Program-made: the position numbers and the translations under genes
The notes under the pieces: model-generated
What the model was told of the DNA's origin: nothing
The model's input: only the letters and a program-made list of their open reading frames with translations
The model's database searches: none
Shown: in pieces, positions 27,233 to 36,990 of the stretch
How positions within the stretch are numbered: position 1 is the first letter of the stretch
Layout: every line of letters starts with the position of its first letter
From: Marinomonas rhizomae
Lineage (GTDB): Bacteria; Pseudomonadota; Gammaproteobacteria; Pseudomonadales; Marinomonadaceae
Assembly: GCF_024397855.1 (NCBI RefSeq)
Contig: NZ_CP073343.1
Coordinates: 310,001 to 374,000 of the forward strand
DNA length: 64,000 bases
Reading direction: 5' to 3'

Positions 27233-29404
27233 ATGGCTGATTTCTCCCAAAAAGGTCGCCTTTTGGCCATCGACTCGCCACTTGGGCCAGACACATTGCT
27301 ATTAACTCGTTTGGTCGGGGAAGAGAAGGTTTCGACACTGTTTGGCTTTGAGATCGAAGCATATTCCTTACTAAAAGATATTTCGCCTGCGCAAATAGTG
27401 GGCAAAAACGTCACCCTGAAAATCTCTCTTACCGATGACGATGCGTTATTTCAAGCGGGCAGCTATCGCTATATTAATGGCTACGTACAGAGCTTTCGTC
27501 AAGATGGTAACAAATTACAAGATTTACAAAGTTACACGGCCGTTGTAGTACCTTGGTTTTGGTTTTTAACACAAACCAGTGACTGCAAGGTTTTTCAATT
27601 TAAAACCGTGAAAGAAATCGCTTCAGCGGTCTTTGCTGAAAACGGTTTTAGTGACTTCTCCTTTCGCTTGGCGGGTCAACACCCCGCACGCGAGTATTGT
27701 GTTCAATACAAAGAAAGTGACTTTGACTTTTTATCCCGATTGTTTGAAGAAGAAGGTATTTACTACTACTTCGAGCATTCGGCGGGTACGCATACCCTAG
27801 TTATTAGTGATCACGTCGGTGGCTACGGTCAATGCGATGAAGCGGCTGTGGATTACCGCAGTGGTACGCAGACAGCGCATTCCGTTCATGGTTGGAATCA
27901 CCGTTACGAATTTCGTACAGGCGCTTACGCCAAACGTGATTACGATTTTAAAAAGCCTCGCAACACGCTTCAAACCGGCGAAAACGCTAGCATGCAAGTC
28001 CCCGGCGTGGGAAAGTATGAACACTTCGTTTATCCTGGACGCTATGAAGAAAAGGGCGTAGGCGATGGTTGGACGCGTTTACGTGTTGAGTCGGATGAAG
28101 CCCATCACGACATTGTTCATGGTGAAAGTGGCTGTCGCAGCTTCACTCCTGGCCATAAGTTTACCCTTGCTCGCCATGATGATTCCCCAAGTGAAATCGC
28201 CGAATACGCACTGCTATCTGTGCGACACGAAGCACAGGATTATTCTTACACGGTGGATGACGAAGCGGAAATGCAATACGAAAACCGCTTTCAATGTATC
28301 CCATCGGCGACCGTTTACCGCCCACGGATGACGACCGGCTGGCCAAAAATGCAAGGCCCGCAGAATGCCATGGTCGTGGGGCCGCCAGGGGAAGAGATCT
28401 ACACCGACGAATACGGTCGCGTCAAAATCCAGTTCCCATGGGACCGCTATGGCAGCTACGACGAAAATAGCTCGTGCTGGGTGCGTGTCAGCCATAATTG
28501 GGCGGGTAAAAACTGGGGGGCTATCTTCTTGCCACGTATTGGGCAAGAAGTCATCGTTGATTTTATGGATGGCGACCCAGATCGTCCTCTCATTACCGGT
28601 CGTGTCTACAATGCGGACCAAATGCCGCCTTGGGACTTGCCTGCCAATAAAACCCAAAGTGGTATCCTGACGCGCTCGACCAAAGAAGGCACCGCCGCAA
28701 ACGCCAACTGGTTACGCTTTGAAGACAAGATTGGCGAAGAGCAAGTGTTTCTTCATGCCGAGAAAAACCAAGATATCGAAGTCGAAAACGACGAAACCCA
28801 CTGGGTGGGTCACGATCGCACCAAAACCATCGACAACGATGAAACCGTCTTCGTCCACCACGACCGTACCGAAACCGTAGACAACAACGAAACCATCACC
28901 ATTGGCGTTAATCGAACGGAAACTGTTGGTGTCAATGAGACGATTTCGATTGGTGCAAATAGAACCGAAACGGTGGGGGCGAATGAGATGGTCACTATCT
29001 CTCAAAATCGCATGCATACTACGCTCATGGCTGAGGTTAAATCTGTGGGCTTAGCTCGTGTGCATTCTGTAGGCCTGAATGAAACCAACACTGTGGGTGT
29101 GGCGCAGCAAAATACCATAGGCATGAAGCAAACGAACACGATTGGTATGACGCAAACGACCAGTGTTGGAGAAGATCAAACAACGTCTGTTGGTAAAAAA
29201 ATGAGTGTGGATGTCGGAGAAGAAATCATCATTCGCACAGGAAAATCGTCCATTCATATGCTTGCCGACGGCACCATCACTATTTCTGGCGTTAATATCA
29301 AGATTGAAGCGGAAGAGAACATCAATACGGTTTCAACCAAAGACACTAATATGAAAGCCAGTGGCCTGATTACCCAGAAAGCGAAAAAGATTTTGGAGAA
29401 CTAA
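27233..29404 (+). CDS. vgrG: T6SS spike protein VgrG (TssI)
   Basis: 723 residues. The N-terminal gp27-like part includes TLLLTRLVGEEKVSTLFGFE and the CVQYKESDFDFLSRLFEEEG signature. It is followed by the gp5 OB-fold (VVGPPGEEIYTDEYGRVKIQ and SSCWVRVSH) and a C-terminal beta-helix of short repeats such as NRTETVGVNETISIG, ending TQKAKKILEN. There is no C-terminal effector extension, so it acts as a carrier, with cargo supplied by the downstream genes. DUF6484 starts 4 bases after the stop. Confidence 0.96.
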   Translation: MADFSQKGRLLAIDSPLGPDTLLLTRLVGEEKVSTLFGFEIEAYSLLKDISPAQIVGKNVTLKISLTDDDALFQAGSYRYINGYVQSFRQDGNKLQDLQSYTAVVVPWFWFLTQTSDCKVFQFKTVKEIASAVFAENGFSDFSFRLAGQHPAREYCVQYKESDFDFLSRLFEEEGIYYYFEHSAGTHTLVISDHVGGYGQCDEAAVDYRSGTQTAHSVHGWNHRYEFRTGAYAKRDYDFKKPRNTLQTGENASMQVPGVGKYEHFVYPGRYEEKGVGDGWTRLRVESDEAHHDIVHGESGCRSFTPGHKFTLARHDDSPSEIAEYALLSVRHEAQDYSYTVDDEAEMQYENRFQCIPSATVYRPRMTTGWPKMQGPQNAMVVGPPGEEIYTDEYGRVKIQFPWDRYGSYDENSSCWVRVSHNWAGKNWGAIFLPRIGQEVIVDFMDGDPDRPLITGRVYNADQMPPWDLPANKTQSGILTRSTKEGTAANANWLRFEDKIGEEQVFLHAEKNQDIEVENDETHWVGHDRTKTIDNDETVFVHHDRTETVDNNETITIGVNRTETVGVNETISIGANRTETVGANEMVTISQNRMHTTLMAEVKSVGLARVHSVGLNETNTVGVAQQNTIGMKQTNTIGMTQTTSVGEDQTTSVGKKMSVDVGEEIIIRTGKSSIHMLADGTITISGVNIKIEAEENINTVSTKDTNMKASGLITQKAKKILEN

Positions 29405-29408
29405 CACA

Positions 29409-29909
29409 ATGGAAGATAAGTTGGATCAAAAAACCACTCGTTATGCCGCTTCGGCAGAAGTGGACTCTTCTGTTTCTGAGGCGTCGGTTGTCGACGGAGT
29501 CTTACAGCAAGACAAAGGTCTCCCTGTCCACATAACCACGCCCTTGATTGGTGTTTTAGAGGATTTTACCGATGCAGGCCAAGCGGTTGTGTCGCATCCG
29601 TTGGCTCCAGAAACTTACTATGAAGCCCTTTCGACGCAGATTTTATCGACGTCTGATATTGGCAAACCGGTGACGCTTATTTTTAACCAGGGTCGAGCGG
29701 ATCAACCTATCGTGATGGGCGTTATTCAACCACAAGCGTTACCAGATGAGCCAGTCGAGCTGAACTACGATTCTGGCGTGGTGATTAAAAGCGGTGACAG
29801 TCGTATGGAGCTTGATCCTGATGGGCATGTATCAGTGAAAGGCGTGACGATTCAACATCAAGCCTACAGCGCTTTACGCCTTAAAGGTGCCTCGGTGAAG
29901 ATCAACTAA
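29409..29909 (+). CDS. DUF6484 family protein
   Basis: 166 residues. The core at about residues 40-125 (TPLIGVLEDFTDAGQAVV, DIGKPVTLIFNQGRADQPI, VMGVIQPQ) matches the DUF6484 OB-like domain found just downstream of vgrG in PAAR-like effector clusters. It resembles the OB region of VgrG and might extend or cap the spike, or adapt it to the PAAR-like effector; that is inference. It lies between vgrG and the DUF2169 gene with very short spacers. Confidence 0.7.
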   Translation: MEDKLDQKTTRYAASAEVDSSVSEASVVDGVLQQDKGLPVHITTPLIGVLEDFTDAGQAVVSHPLAPETYYEALSTQILSTSDIGKPVTLIFNQGRADQPIVMGVIQPQALPDEPVELNYDSGVVIKSGDSRMELDPDGHVSVKGVTIQHQAYSALRLKGASVKIN

Positions 29910-29910
29910 T

Positions 29911-30993
29911 ATGGAAGTCATCAATAATACTAAGCTGGTTGCCGAAGTCGGAGGTGCTAAAACCAAAGAAGGTTTAGACGCTCTGGTTGTTGCAGTGAAG
30001 GGCACATGGTTATTTCCCGATGAAATTGGCCAAGTGTGTGTCTTATCCAAAGAGCCATTACCTCTTATTGACAGTGATGTTCACTTAGATAAGGGAGCGA
30101 CTATCACCCTACAAGAAAACGACTTTGCGCCGATTAAACCTCAATGTGACGTCATACTAAACGGTCATGCCTATGCACCCAATGGCGAGCCAACCAAAGA
30201 ATGCATTGTTGGTTTAGACATCGCCGGACAAGTTACCAAACAATTTATGGTAAAGGGCAATCGCTATTGGAAAAAGTCGTTAGGCCGTCTAACACTCACA
30301 GATCCAGAACCTTTTTTAAAACAAACCATTGACTACGGCTGTGCTTTTGGTGGCATTGATACCAGTAAAGGGGAAGAAAAAACGGCGGCGTTTGAGTTGA
30401 ATCATGCAGGGCGAGGCTTTTGCAAAGGTGATAAAGACTCATTGATTGACCAGCCCGGCCCTCATACGGAAGTGATTAACCAAGCAATCTCCAGCACAAC
30501 AGGTTCTTATCAGCCTATGTCATTTGGTTGTATTGGTCGCGCTTGGCAGCCACGCTTACCGCTAGCGGGTACGTATGATCAGGACTGGATTGATAATGTC
30601 AGCCCGTTTTTACCCGATGACTTTGATAATGCCTTCTTTCAGTCTGCGCCTGTAGACCAACAAATGAATTACATACAAGGCGGTGAAAGCGTTGCCTTGT
30701 TTAATCTCACCCCCAATGGCAAAGAGTTGTTTACTTTACCGACACAAGAAGTTCACCTGACCATCAAAGACAGTTATGGGACGTTGATCAACGTGCAGTG
30801 TGTTGCCGATACCCTAGTCATTGAACCAGATGATAGGCGACTTAGTATTGTCTGGCGCTATTTACATCCATTACCTCGTAACAAACCGAAAATCGACACC
30901 TTAATCATTGGTGAGCCAAGCCCTGCTTGGTTAAGAGCTCGGGCCAAAGGTAAACGCTATCGTTCGATGCGTAATCTCTCCAAATTTTCATAG
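29911..30993 (+). CDS. DUF2169 family T6SS effector adaptor
   Basis: 360 residues, typical DUF2169 length, with VVAVKGTWLF, LNGHAYAPNGEPTKECIVGL, a GNRYWKKSLGRL motif and the C-terminal SIVWRYLHPLPRNKP. DUF2169 proteins stand beside DUF4150 PAAR-like effectors and are thought to load them onto VgrG. The order here (VgrG, DUF6484, DUF2169, ketosynthase-like, DUF4150 effector) fits that idea. Confidence 0.8.
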   Translation: MEVINNTKLVAEVGGAKTKEGLDALVVAVKGTWLFPDEIGQVCVLSKEPLPLIDSDVHLDKGATITLQENDFAPIKPQCDVILNGHAYAPNGEPTKECIVGLDIAGQVTKQFMVKGNRYWKKSLGRLTLTDPEPFLKQTIDYGCAFGGIDTSKGEEKTAAFELNHAGRGFCKGDKDSLIDQPGPHTEVINQAISSTTGSYQPMSFGCIGRAWQPRLPLAGTYDQDWIDNVSPFLPDDFDNAFFQSAPVDQQMNYIQGGESVALFNLTPNGKELFTLPTQEVHLTIKDSYGTLINVQCVADTLVIEPDDRRLSIVWRYLHPLPRNKPKIDTLIIGEPSPAWLRARAKGKRYRSMRNLSKFS

Positions 30994-31007
30994 TGGTGTA
31001 TAGCTGA

Positions 31008-32054
31008 ATGGATCTCTTAATTTCTCATTTTTCTGCGTCGACTTGCCTTGGTGATGGGGGCGATATAAACGGTGCCGCCTTTCGTTGTGGCTACGATGGT
31101 TTTACCCAAGTTGAATACAAATTTTCCGACACACAAGAACAAGCGAACTGTGCGCCGGCCATTAACTTGGAAGGGCTGACTGGGTTTAACCGTTTTTTAG
31201 CAATGCTTGAGCGTACCTATCAGCAACTAACCGACGTGGCGAACATCGAGCTTTCGACAACACCTATCTTTTTGTGTGCCGCCAGTGACGCTCGGCCCGA
31301 CGTAGACGATGCTCGTTACCGTGCGGAGCAGCTCTTTATGCATTTAAATGAGCGCTTTAAACGCTCCCCTCACCCAATGGACAGAATTGTTCTTCAAGAT
31401 AGGGTAGCTACGGCACGAGCATTAGAAATGGCGGATCAGTTTTTAAGTGATCAAACATCTCACATCGTATTGATGAGTGTAGACAGCTTAATGACGCCCG
31501 CTGCGCTACGCGCCTTTGAAGGGGATGTGGGGTTTGGTAATGGTCGTATCTTGCGATCTGGTGAGGCTCATGGCTTTGTGCCGGGCGAAGCGGCGGCGGC
31601 TTGTGTGGTACAGCGAGCCAGTACTCAAGCTGAGGGCTGTCGCATAGATGGCATAAGCTGGGCACAAGAGTCTGTGTTGTATTCCTCCTCAGAGCCCTTT
31701 CGTGGACAAGGTATTGGCGACGCGGTGAGAGCCATTCAAACCATGACAAACAGCCATGCCAGCACCTTTGATTTTCTGATCTCCAGTGTTTCGGGTGAGT
31801 CGTATTACTTTGAAGAAGTGGTGATGGCACAAAAACGGCTAAAGCCACCGTATCCTAATGAACAGCCGCTATGGCACCCAGCGGATCAAGTCGGCGAGAC
31901 CGGTGCGAGCGCCGGCCTATTAGCGTTGCTGCAAGCCTATTACGGTATGAAACAGGGCTACGCGCCGGGACACAGTGCCTTAATGCTATTAAGTAACGAT
32001 GATGCACACCGTGTTGCAATGAAGATACAGTACCAAGGAGTGGCCCGTGGCTAA
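31008..32054 (+). CDS. Ketosynthase-like T6SS-associated protein, probably non-catalytic
   Basis: 348 residues. The thiolase fold of beta-ketoacyl synthases is visible in HIVLMSVDSLMTPAALRAFE, EAHGFVPGEAAAACVV and the late GETGASAGLLALLQAY. At the place of the catalytic Cys (a NxACAT-like motif in ketosynthases) this protein reads VLQDRVATARALEMA, without Cys, so I infer no condensing activity. Such proteins recur between DUF2169 and DUF4150 genes in T6SS clusters and may act as effector chaperones or adaptors. A stray copy of about 135 bases of this gene (31228-31363) is found at 45613-45748. Its stop overlaps the start of the next gene by 8 bases. Confidence 0.7.
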   Translation: MDLLISHFSASTCLGDGGDINGAAFRCGYDGFTQVEYKFSDTQEQANCAPAINLEGLTGFNRFLAMLERTYQQLTDVANIELSTTPIFLCAASDARPDVDDARYRAEQLFMHLNERFKRSPHPMDRIVLQDRVATARALEMADQFLSDQTSHIVLMSVDSLMTPAALRAFEGDVGFGNGRILRSGEAHGFVPGEAAAACVVQRASTQAEGCRIDGISWAQESVLYSSSEPFRGQGIGDAVRAIQTMTNSHASTFDFLISSVSGESYYFEEVVMAQKRLKPPYPNEQPLWHPADQVGETGASAGLLALLQAYYGMKQGYAPGHSALMLLSNDDAHRVAMKIQYQGVARG

Positions 32055-33687
32055 CCAAGTATTTGCTAATGATTTAGAAATCGCCTGCAAAGCCGCTGCC
32101 GGGGTATCGAAAACGTGTTTTCCAGATGTCTGTTTTACACCGCCATCGCCTCCGGCAGGCTGGATCCCTGTCCCGTATGCGAACACAACCTATGCCAAAG
32201 ACACGGCCAATGCGTCCAAAACGGTGTTTATTACCAATAAGCCCGTGATGCTTAAGGATCACTCCTACTTTAAAACCAGTACCGGTAATGAGCCCGCGGC
32301 TGGGCCAAAGGGCATCGCCACTGGTACTAAAAAGGGCAAGGCGTATTTTCGAACCTGGTCAATGAACGTTAAGGTCGAAGGTTATAATGTTACCCGCCAT
32401 ACGGACCTAATGACTCATAACCATAATCCAGCAGTAGGAAATACTGTTACTTGGCAATATCTTGATAGCGCATCGTTAAAAGAAAGTTGCAAAAGCGAAA
32501 ATAAAAAAATTGAGAAAGCATGCGATCATAGTAAAGATGAGAAAAAAGACCCTAAAAAGAAAAAGCAAAATTGGAAGCAGCGAAAATGCGATGGCCTTAA
32601 TCTCAGTCCTGTATCACCTAATTCTGCTGGTGACCCTAGAGCGAGATTGCAAGGATTATCAGACGATATTCAAGGTGCGATGGAGTCTCTGGATATAGAG
32701 CAAGCAGTCATTGATGTAGGGAAAGAGGTTGCCTTAGAAATAGGTGAGCGAGTAGCTGAGTTTGGTGTAAAACAGTTGGTCAAAAAAGTCCCGATAATAG
32801 GCTGGGCATATCAAGCTTACACACTAATGGATGACATCAATGAAGTCCGATATATGTCTCAAGTGTCAGGAGCGGTTAACAAAGAAGCGACTCGGTTGTC
32901 AGATCAGTTAAAGAACATTCCTAATAGATTCGATAATCTAAATAACAATATTGATATGTTATTAAGTGACAACTTGAGCGATGATCAGATTAAAAGTATT
33001 GCAAGTAAAAAAGGTGTAACAGAAAAAAATGGCAGGCTAGTTAGAACAAAGCAAAACGGTAAGGTAGAAACAGTCGTCACTAAAGAGGGCAAGCTTACCA
33101 AAAATGGCAAAAGGATGCTTGGCGGTGAAGTGCAAGGCGATTTGTCAGATATGCAGCGCGCCATTGCAACACTAAACCCTTGTACTCGCGCCCGCAAGTG
33201 TACGTTACTACCGTACAAAGAAACGGGTAGTAAAGATCATAGCTCAGATAAAAAGAGTGAGCTTGGTTGCTGTCCGGGACAGACAAAGCACCACTTAATT
33301 CCAGATGCCTTTTTTGAGAACCGTGATAACGCTTCTCAGTGTAATAAATATGACTATGATAAAGCCCCTACTATTTGTGCTGAGGGCACGAGCCAATACT
33401 TTGGATCTCACGGTGCATTGCATACGGAAATGGATACATTCTCTGCGGACGATGCAGATCCAGAAACCAGTAATATTAGTTACGAGGACGCTCGTGATGC
33501 GTCGATAAAGTGTGTGACGCAAGTGTTTCCGCTGAGTATGTGCTCAGAGGATTGTCTACGAGCACAGCTTGATAACTATTACAAAGATATATCGAACTGT
33601 TCAGACGATTCGGATTTGAAGTTTAGCAAAATTGGCGCTGAAAAAGACAAAGATCTTAACATTAGTTCAGGTACATTTGAGGAATAA
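32047..33687 (+). CDS. PAAR-like (DUF4150) effector with C-terminal GHH-type nuclease
   Basis: 546 residues from a GTG that overlaps the previous stop. Residues about 20-120 form a DUF4150/PAAR-like tip domain (TCFPDVCFTPPSPPAG, SYFKTSTGNEPAAGPKG, HTDLMTHNH). A Lys-rich linker and a helical middle region follow (about 215-330, with KVPIIGWAYQAYTLMDDI). The end from about residue 405 is a Cys/His-rich module: GCCPGQTKHHLIPDAFF, HGALHTEMD, then CSEDCLRAQLDNYYKD. The HH and later HGxxH pattern is like HNH/endonuclease VII GHH-signature toxins (Tox-GHH2). I infer a DNase delivered on the VgrG tip. The next gene is its likely immunity gene. Confidence 0.8.
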   Translation: MANQVFANDLEIACKAAAGVSKTCFPDVCFTPPSPPAGWIPVPYANTTYAKDTANASKTVFITNKPVMLKDHSYFKTSTGNEPAAGPKGIATGTKKGKAYFRTWSMNVKVEGYNVTRHTDLMTHNHNPAVGNTVTWQYLDSASLKESCKSENKKIEKACDHSKDEKKDPKKKKQNWKQRKCDGLNLSPVSPNSAGDPRARLQGLSDDIQGAMESLDIEQAVIDVGKEVALEIGERVAEFGVKQLVKKVPIIGWAYQAYTLMDDINEVRYMSQVSGAVNKEATRLSDQLKNIPNRFDNLNNNIDMLLSDNLSDDQIKSIASKKGVTEKNGRLVRTKQNGKVETVVTKEGKLTKNGKRMLGGEVQGDLSDMQRAIATLNPCTRARKCTLLPYKETGSKDHSSDKKSELGCCPGQTKHHLIPDAFFENRDNASQCNKYDYDKAPTICAEGTSQYFGSHGALHTEMDTFSADDADPETSNISYEDARDASIKCVTQVFPLSMCSEDCLRAQLDNYYKDISNCSDDSDLKFSKIGAEKDKDLNISSGTFEE

Positions 33688-33704
33688 TTTAAATAGGTTT
33701 ATTT

Positions 33705-34700
33705 ATGACACCGGAAAATTATAATAAGCTAATAGGCGGGTTTTATATTGTAAAATCCTACATTAGTGCACCGCATTATATTCAAATCTGCTTAAAAGAA
33801 GCGGATGAAATTGATGATAATAAAGAAATGCACGAGTATGATACACGATTTGTTTCTTATATTCCTGAGTTAAAGTCTGAAGATGAAGGGTTTTATGGGG
33901 CTCAAGTAACGAATGTTAGTTACCCTGTATCACTTATAGTAGATAAAAAAAGAGGCGTTTCTCTGTCCGATAGATTTAGAGTAAGAGAAACTAAAAAAAT
34001 AGGCTTTCAGGATATTTATAAGCCTCGCTCTGAATGGGATGATTATACCCGCCGCGGAAATAATCTTCGTATCATTGGTGATCATGTTTATGCCTGCGGC
34101 ACACTGCGTAAGGTTTTTCGCCGTGATGATGTGGGAGAGTGGACGGATATCACCGATCCCGATCAACATCCTAACCTATTCAAACGCCTCAAGTTTCTAA
34201 AAGAAAGAGACGGTAAGTATAGCAATAGTTATGCAGGCTTTGCAGATATTGATGGGTTTAGTGAAGAGGATATTTACGCTGGCGGACGTCATGATTTATG
34301 GCGTTATGATGGCGAACGTTGGCATGAAATTCAGTTACCCCAATACCCTAATATCAAATCCGTCGTGTGTGCAAAAGACGGTTATGTCTACGTTACAGGC
34401 CGCAATGGCCCACTTGTGCGCGGCCGCGGTGACGAATGGGATATATTGGATATCCCCGCCCTCGATTATAACGAAATGGCGTGGTTCGATGGTAAGCTTT
34501 GGCTCGCCAGTGATTATGAGTTAGGCGTATACGAAAACGGTGAATACCGACGCTATGAATTCCCTGACGATGGAGCCGTTCAATTTTCCTTTAAAGGCGT
34601 ACACGCATGCGATGAGATGCTCATCTCCTACGGACTAGAGCAACTCTTAACGTTTGATGGGGAAGAGTGGGTTGAGCTGATTGGAAGCTTAAGCGTGTAA
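33705..34700 (+). CDS. Beta-propeller-like putative immunity protein (module 1)
   Basis: 331 residues, cytoplasmic (no signal peptide). Repeated short beta-rich units with D-G-x-W-type turns (VGEWTDITD, GERWHEIQLP, GDEWDILDIP, GEEWVELIG) suggest a small propeller. It starts 17 bases after the nuclease effector and has a paralogue in the same position after the second effector (38396). That constant pairing, not any known activity, is why I call it immunity. The N-terminal 100 residues differ more between paralogues than the rest, as expected for a toxin-specific face. Confidence 0.6.
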   Translation: MTPENYNKLIGGFYIVKSYISAPHYIQICLKEADEIDDNKEMHEYDTRFVSYIPELKSEDEGFYGAQVTNVSYPVSLIVDKKRGVSLSDRFRVRETKKIGFQDIYKPRSEWDDYTRRGNNLRIIGDHVYACGTLRKVFRRDDVGEWTDITDPDQHPNLFKRLKFLKERDGKYSNSYAGFADIDGFSEEDIYAGGRHDLWRYDGERWHEIQLPQYPNIKSVVCAKDGYVYVTGRNGPLVRGRGDEWDILDIPALDYNEMAWFDGKLWLASDYELGVYENGEYRRYEFPDDGAVQFSFKGVHACDEMLISYGLEQLLTFDGEEWVELIGSLSV

Positions 34701-34718
34701 CTGAGGATAACTGAATCA

Positions 34719-35921
34719 ATGCTAAACCCCGTTATTGAACAACAATTAACCATGGATGCGCCGTTTGCTTGGGTGGTTTGGAGCAAAGGGCGTGTGTCTT
34801 CCCGCTATGGTCGGTCGGATCTGAACTTTTTTGCTGAGCGTTTAAATGGCTATTTGCAGTGCCTTGATAGCGTTATGCAGGCACACGGCACGGCAAAATC
34901 CCTTGATTATGTCTCGTTAGACGATTGGGGTGGTGTGTTTGTGAATGCCTATTTTTCACAGCACTATCGTTCGCCAGAGCATTTGCAAGCGGTGTTTCAG
35001 TCTTTGAAAAAAGACGCGCAGTTTGCCGAGTTGATTGATGCCTTGGTCTATCGTTCTGAAGCGGATCTGATGTGGGCGATCCCTCATCTACGCCAAGTAG
35101 AAAGCCAAAGCAACGCGGAATGGATCATCGCTCAAGCCTTACATGGTCAGCGTATTCGCGTGGATCAGCAGTATTTATCAGCGTTACTGGCCAGCGATGA
35201 CAAAGCCTTGTGGATCTCGGCCTTTCAGTTAATGGGCGATCTAAAAATTGACTCTCCTAAACCGCTGATAGAGTGGCGTGAAGACGACGATGAAGCAGTG
35301 CGTTTTTATGCTCTGCGAGCCGATATCTTGCTGGGTAATCAGACCCGTATCAGCGAATTGGGCGCTTTTTTACACGCCGACTCAGGCAAATTAGTTGAGG
35401 CGCTCTCCTTAGCGCTGGCGCCCCAGCCGATGGATCAAGCGCTACGCATCGTTGAAGCGATCAAACAAATGGATGTGTCGGGGCGCATTAAACTCTGGGC
35501 CATGGCCTACAGCGGCTGTGTGCAGACGATTCCTATGATTATCGAATACGCCAAAGATAAAAAACTGAGCCGCATAGCGGGGGAAGTCTTTGCTTGCATT
35601 ACAGGGGTAGACATTGAAGAAGACGATCTTAGTCCAATTGATCCTGACGATGATCTCAGTGCCCTGAGTGAGGACAAAGACCCATGGCAACAAGACTATG
35701 AAATCGACCTTGCCAAGCCCGGTGTGGCTGAGTTGATTCAATGGTGGAATATGCACCAAAGCCAGTTTAATCCTCAGCAACGCTACCTAATGGGGCGGCC
35801 TTTCGACGCTGAATCCGTGGCTCATATTATCGAACATGGCAACCAACAGCAGCGCCAATACGCGGCACTGATCAAAGCTCTGCATAACAAACACAGCCCA
35901 CTGGAACGCATCGACTTCTAG
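34719..35921 (+). CDS. TIGR02270-like helical-repeat protein (copy 1)
   Basis: 400 residues. It begins MLNPVIEQQLTMDAPFAWVVW and is rich in alpha-helical, HEAT-like repeats (LLASDDKALWISAFQLMG, AVRFYALRADILLG, IKLWAMAYSGCVQTIPMII) with an acidic stretch before the end. I recognise it as the TIGR02270 type found in T6SS loci; its function is unknown. A near-identical copy lies at 39432, pieces lie at 43654, 45757 and 47886, and each C-terminal piece is followed by the same intergenic repeat. Its place after each immunity gene suggests an accessory or adaptor role in effector modules. Confidence 0.65.
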   Translation: MLNPVIEQQLTMDAPFAWVVWSKGRVSSRYGRSDLNFFAERLNGYLQCLDSVMQAHGTAKSLDYVSLDDWGGVFVNAYFSQHYRSPEHLQAVFQSLKKDAQFAELIDALVYRSEADLMWAIPHLRQVESQSNAEWIIAQALHGQRIRVDQQYLSALLASDDKALWISAFQLMGDLKIDSPKPLIEWREDDDEAVRFYALRADILLGNQTRISELGAFLHADSGKLVEALSLALAPQPMDQALRIVEAIKQMDVSGRIKLWAMAYSGCVQTIPMIIEYAKDKKLSRIAGEVFACITGVDIEEDDLSPIDPDDDLSALSEDKDPWQQDYEIDLAKPGVAELIQWWNMHQSQFNPQQRYLMGRPFDAESVAHIIEHGNQQQRQYAALIKALHNKHSPLERIDF

Positions 35922-36119
35922 CACCGCTTTTAAGCGACTCAAACTATGAAAAAACATACGCCACGGCATGTAATTTAATCCATGTCGCTGGCAACCTGCG
36001 CGTTTTATTGACCTACATCCAGGTCTGCTCTTTAACAATTTGGTCTTTACTTTGTCTTGATTAGTAAAATGCTCTGACGTAAAAACCAAATAGTAACCAC
36101 TTTGGCTGCTAGCCAGCTA
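35922..36119. repeat. Intergenic repeat, copy 1, with boxA-like element
   Basis: The roughly 195 bases after the TIGR02270-like stop, including CATACGCCACGGCATG and ending near TTTGGCTGCTAGCCAGCTA, match 43867-44058 and 46171-46362. Copy 1 is the most diverged. At 36025-36036 it contains TGCTCTTTAACA, identical to the boxA antitermination element as I recall it from E. coli rRNA operons. No ORF is present. The next gene starts at 36236. Confidence 0.75.
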
Positions 36120-36235
36120 CATCGGTGAAACTTCATGGTTGATAACCTCAGAACACGAAGTATTAACTTGTAGTAAAACAGTAACAACATAAAAAAGCGA
36201 ATACCACAAACATAACTTTTAACAAGGATAGAGAA

Positions 36236-36925
36236 GTGAATACTGAAACAAACCCTACTAACAGTATGACGAAAAAGCGATTGGAGAGCGGCATAAAACG
36301 AACCGTTTTTACAAGTATAATCGCAGGGAGTGTGTTGTTTATGACGGGATGTAACGACACGAAAGAAGCCAGCAAAGACAATTTCAAAGAAACACTCAAT
36401 CAGTATTTAGGGGATAGTTGCTTTTTGGTGTCGGATAATCGACGTGGGTTTCCAACGAGCTTTGCCATTTTACCCAAAGAAAAGACTTTTTTGTCTATGA
36501 AGGATCAGTGGGAGCGTGACGCTCAAGTTCGATACGACGCTTTGGTCGATCTGGGGTTACTCAAGACAGAAGTAGACACTGAGCAATCGGAGAAAACGTA
36601 CAACTTAACAGAAGCCGGTAAAACTGCTTACACCAATGACGGGTGGAATAGCTTGTCTTCTGGTCGAGCCAAGGCTGGTGTTTGTGTGACACGATTTGAG
36701 GTCGATGAAGTGCTTCGTTTTACAGAACCGTCTGCTAAAAATGGTTATACCGTCTCAAGAGTTTGGTATAGCGTTTCGCTTGCTAAAGATGAGCAAGCGA
36801 AACAGGAAACATTATTTAAGGCATTTCCAGAATTAACCGAAGTATTGTCTAGTCAAAAAGAGCAATCCGCCATTTTAGTGTTAATGAACGATCAATGGGT
36901 ACATGAGAAAAGTATCAATCACTGA
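36236..36925 (+). CDS. Putative lipoprotein of unknown function
   Basis: 229 residues from a GTG with AAGGA 7 bases upstream; an internal ATG at 36266 is the alternative. A signal peptide ends in VLFMTGC, a good lipobox, after a long positively charged leader. The mature part has an alpha/beta look (DSCFLVSDNRRGFPTSF, YNLTEAGKTAY) and two further cysteines. I do not recognise the family. It stands alone between two effector modules, so it could be an immunity lipoprotein left from a lost toxin. Confidence 0.55.
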   Translation: MNTETNPTNSMTKKRLESGIKRTVFTSIIAGSVLFMTGCNDTKEASKDNFKETLNQYLGDSCFLVSDNRRGFPTSFAILPKEKTFLSMKDQWERDAQVRYDALVDLGLLKTEVDTEQSEKTYNLTEAGKTAYTNDGWNSLSSGRAKAGVCVTRFEVDEVLRFTEPSAKNGYTVSRVWYSVSLAKDEQAKQETLFKAFPELTEVLSSQKEQSAILVLMNDQWVHEKSINH

Positions 36926-36990
36926 ACATAATTTGGTAATGAACCCCTCTCAATGTGCTGTAGCCAGTCTGGGTTGCGGCACATTTCCTA

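Noticed and set aside
28712..29257. Antisense frames and short repeats within the end of vgrG
   Set aside because: They mirror the regular beta-helix repeats of VgrG and are explained by its coding sequence; not a CRISPR or a gene.
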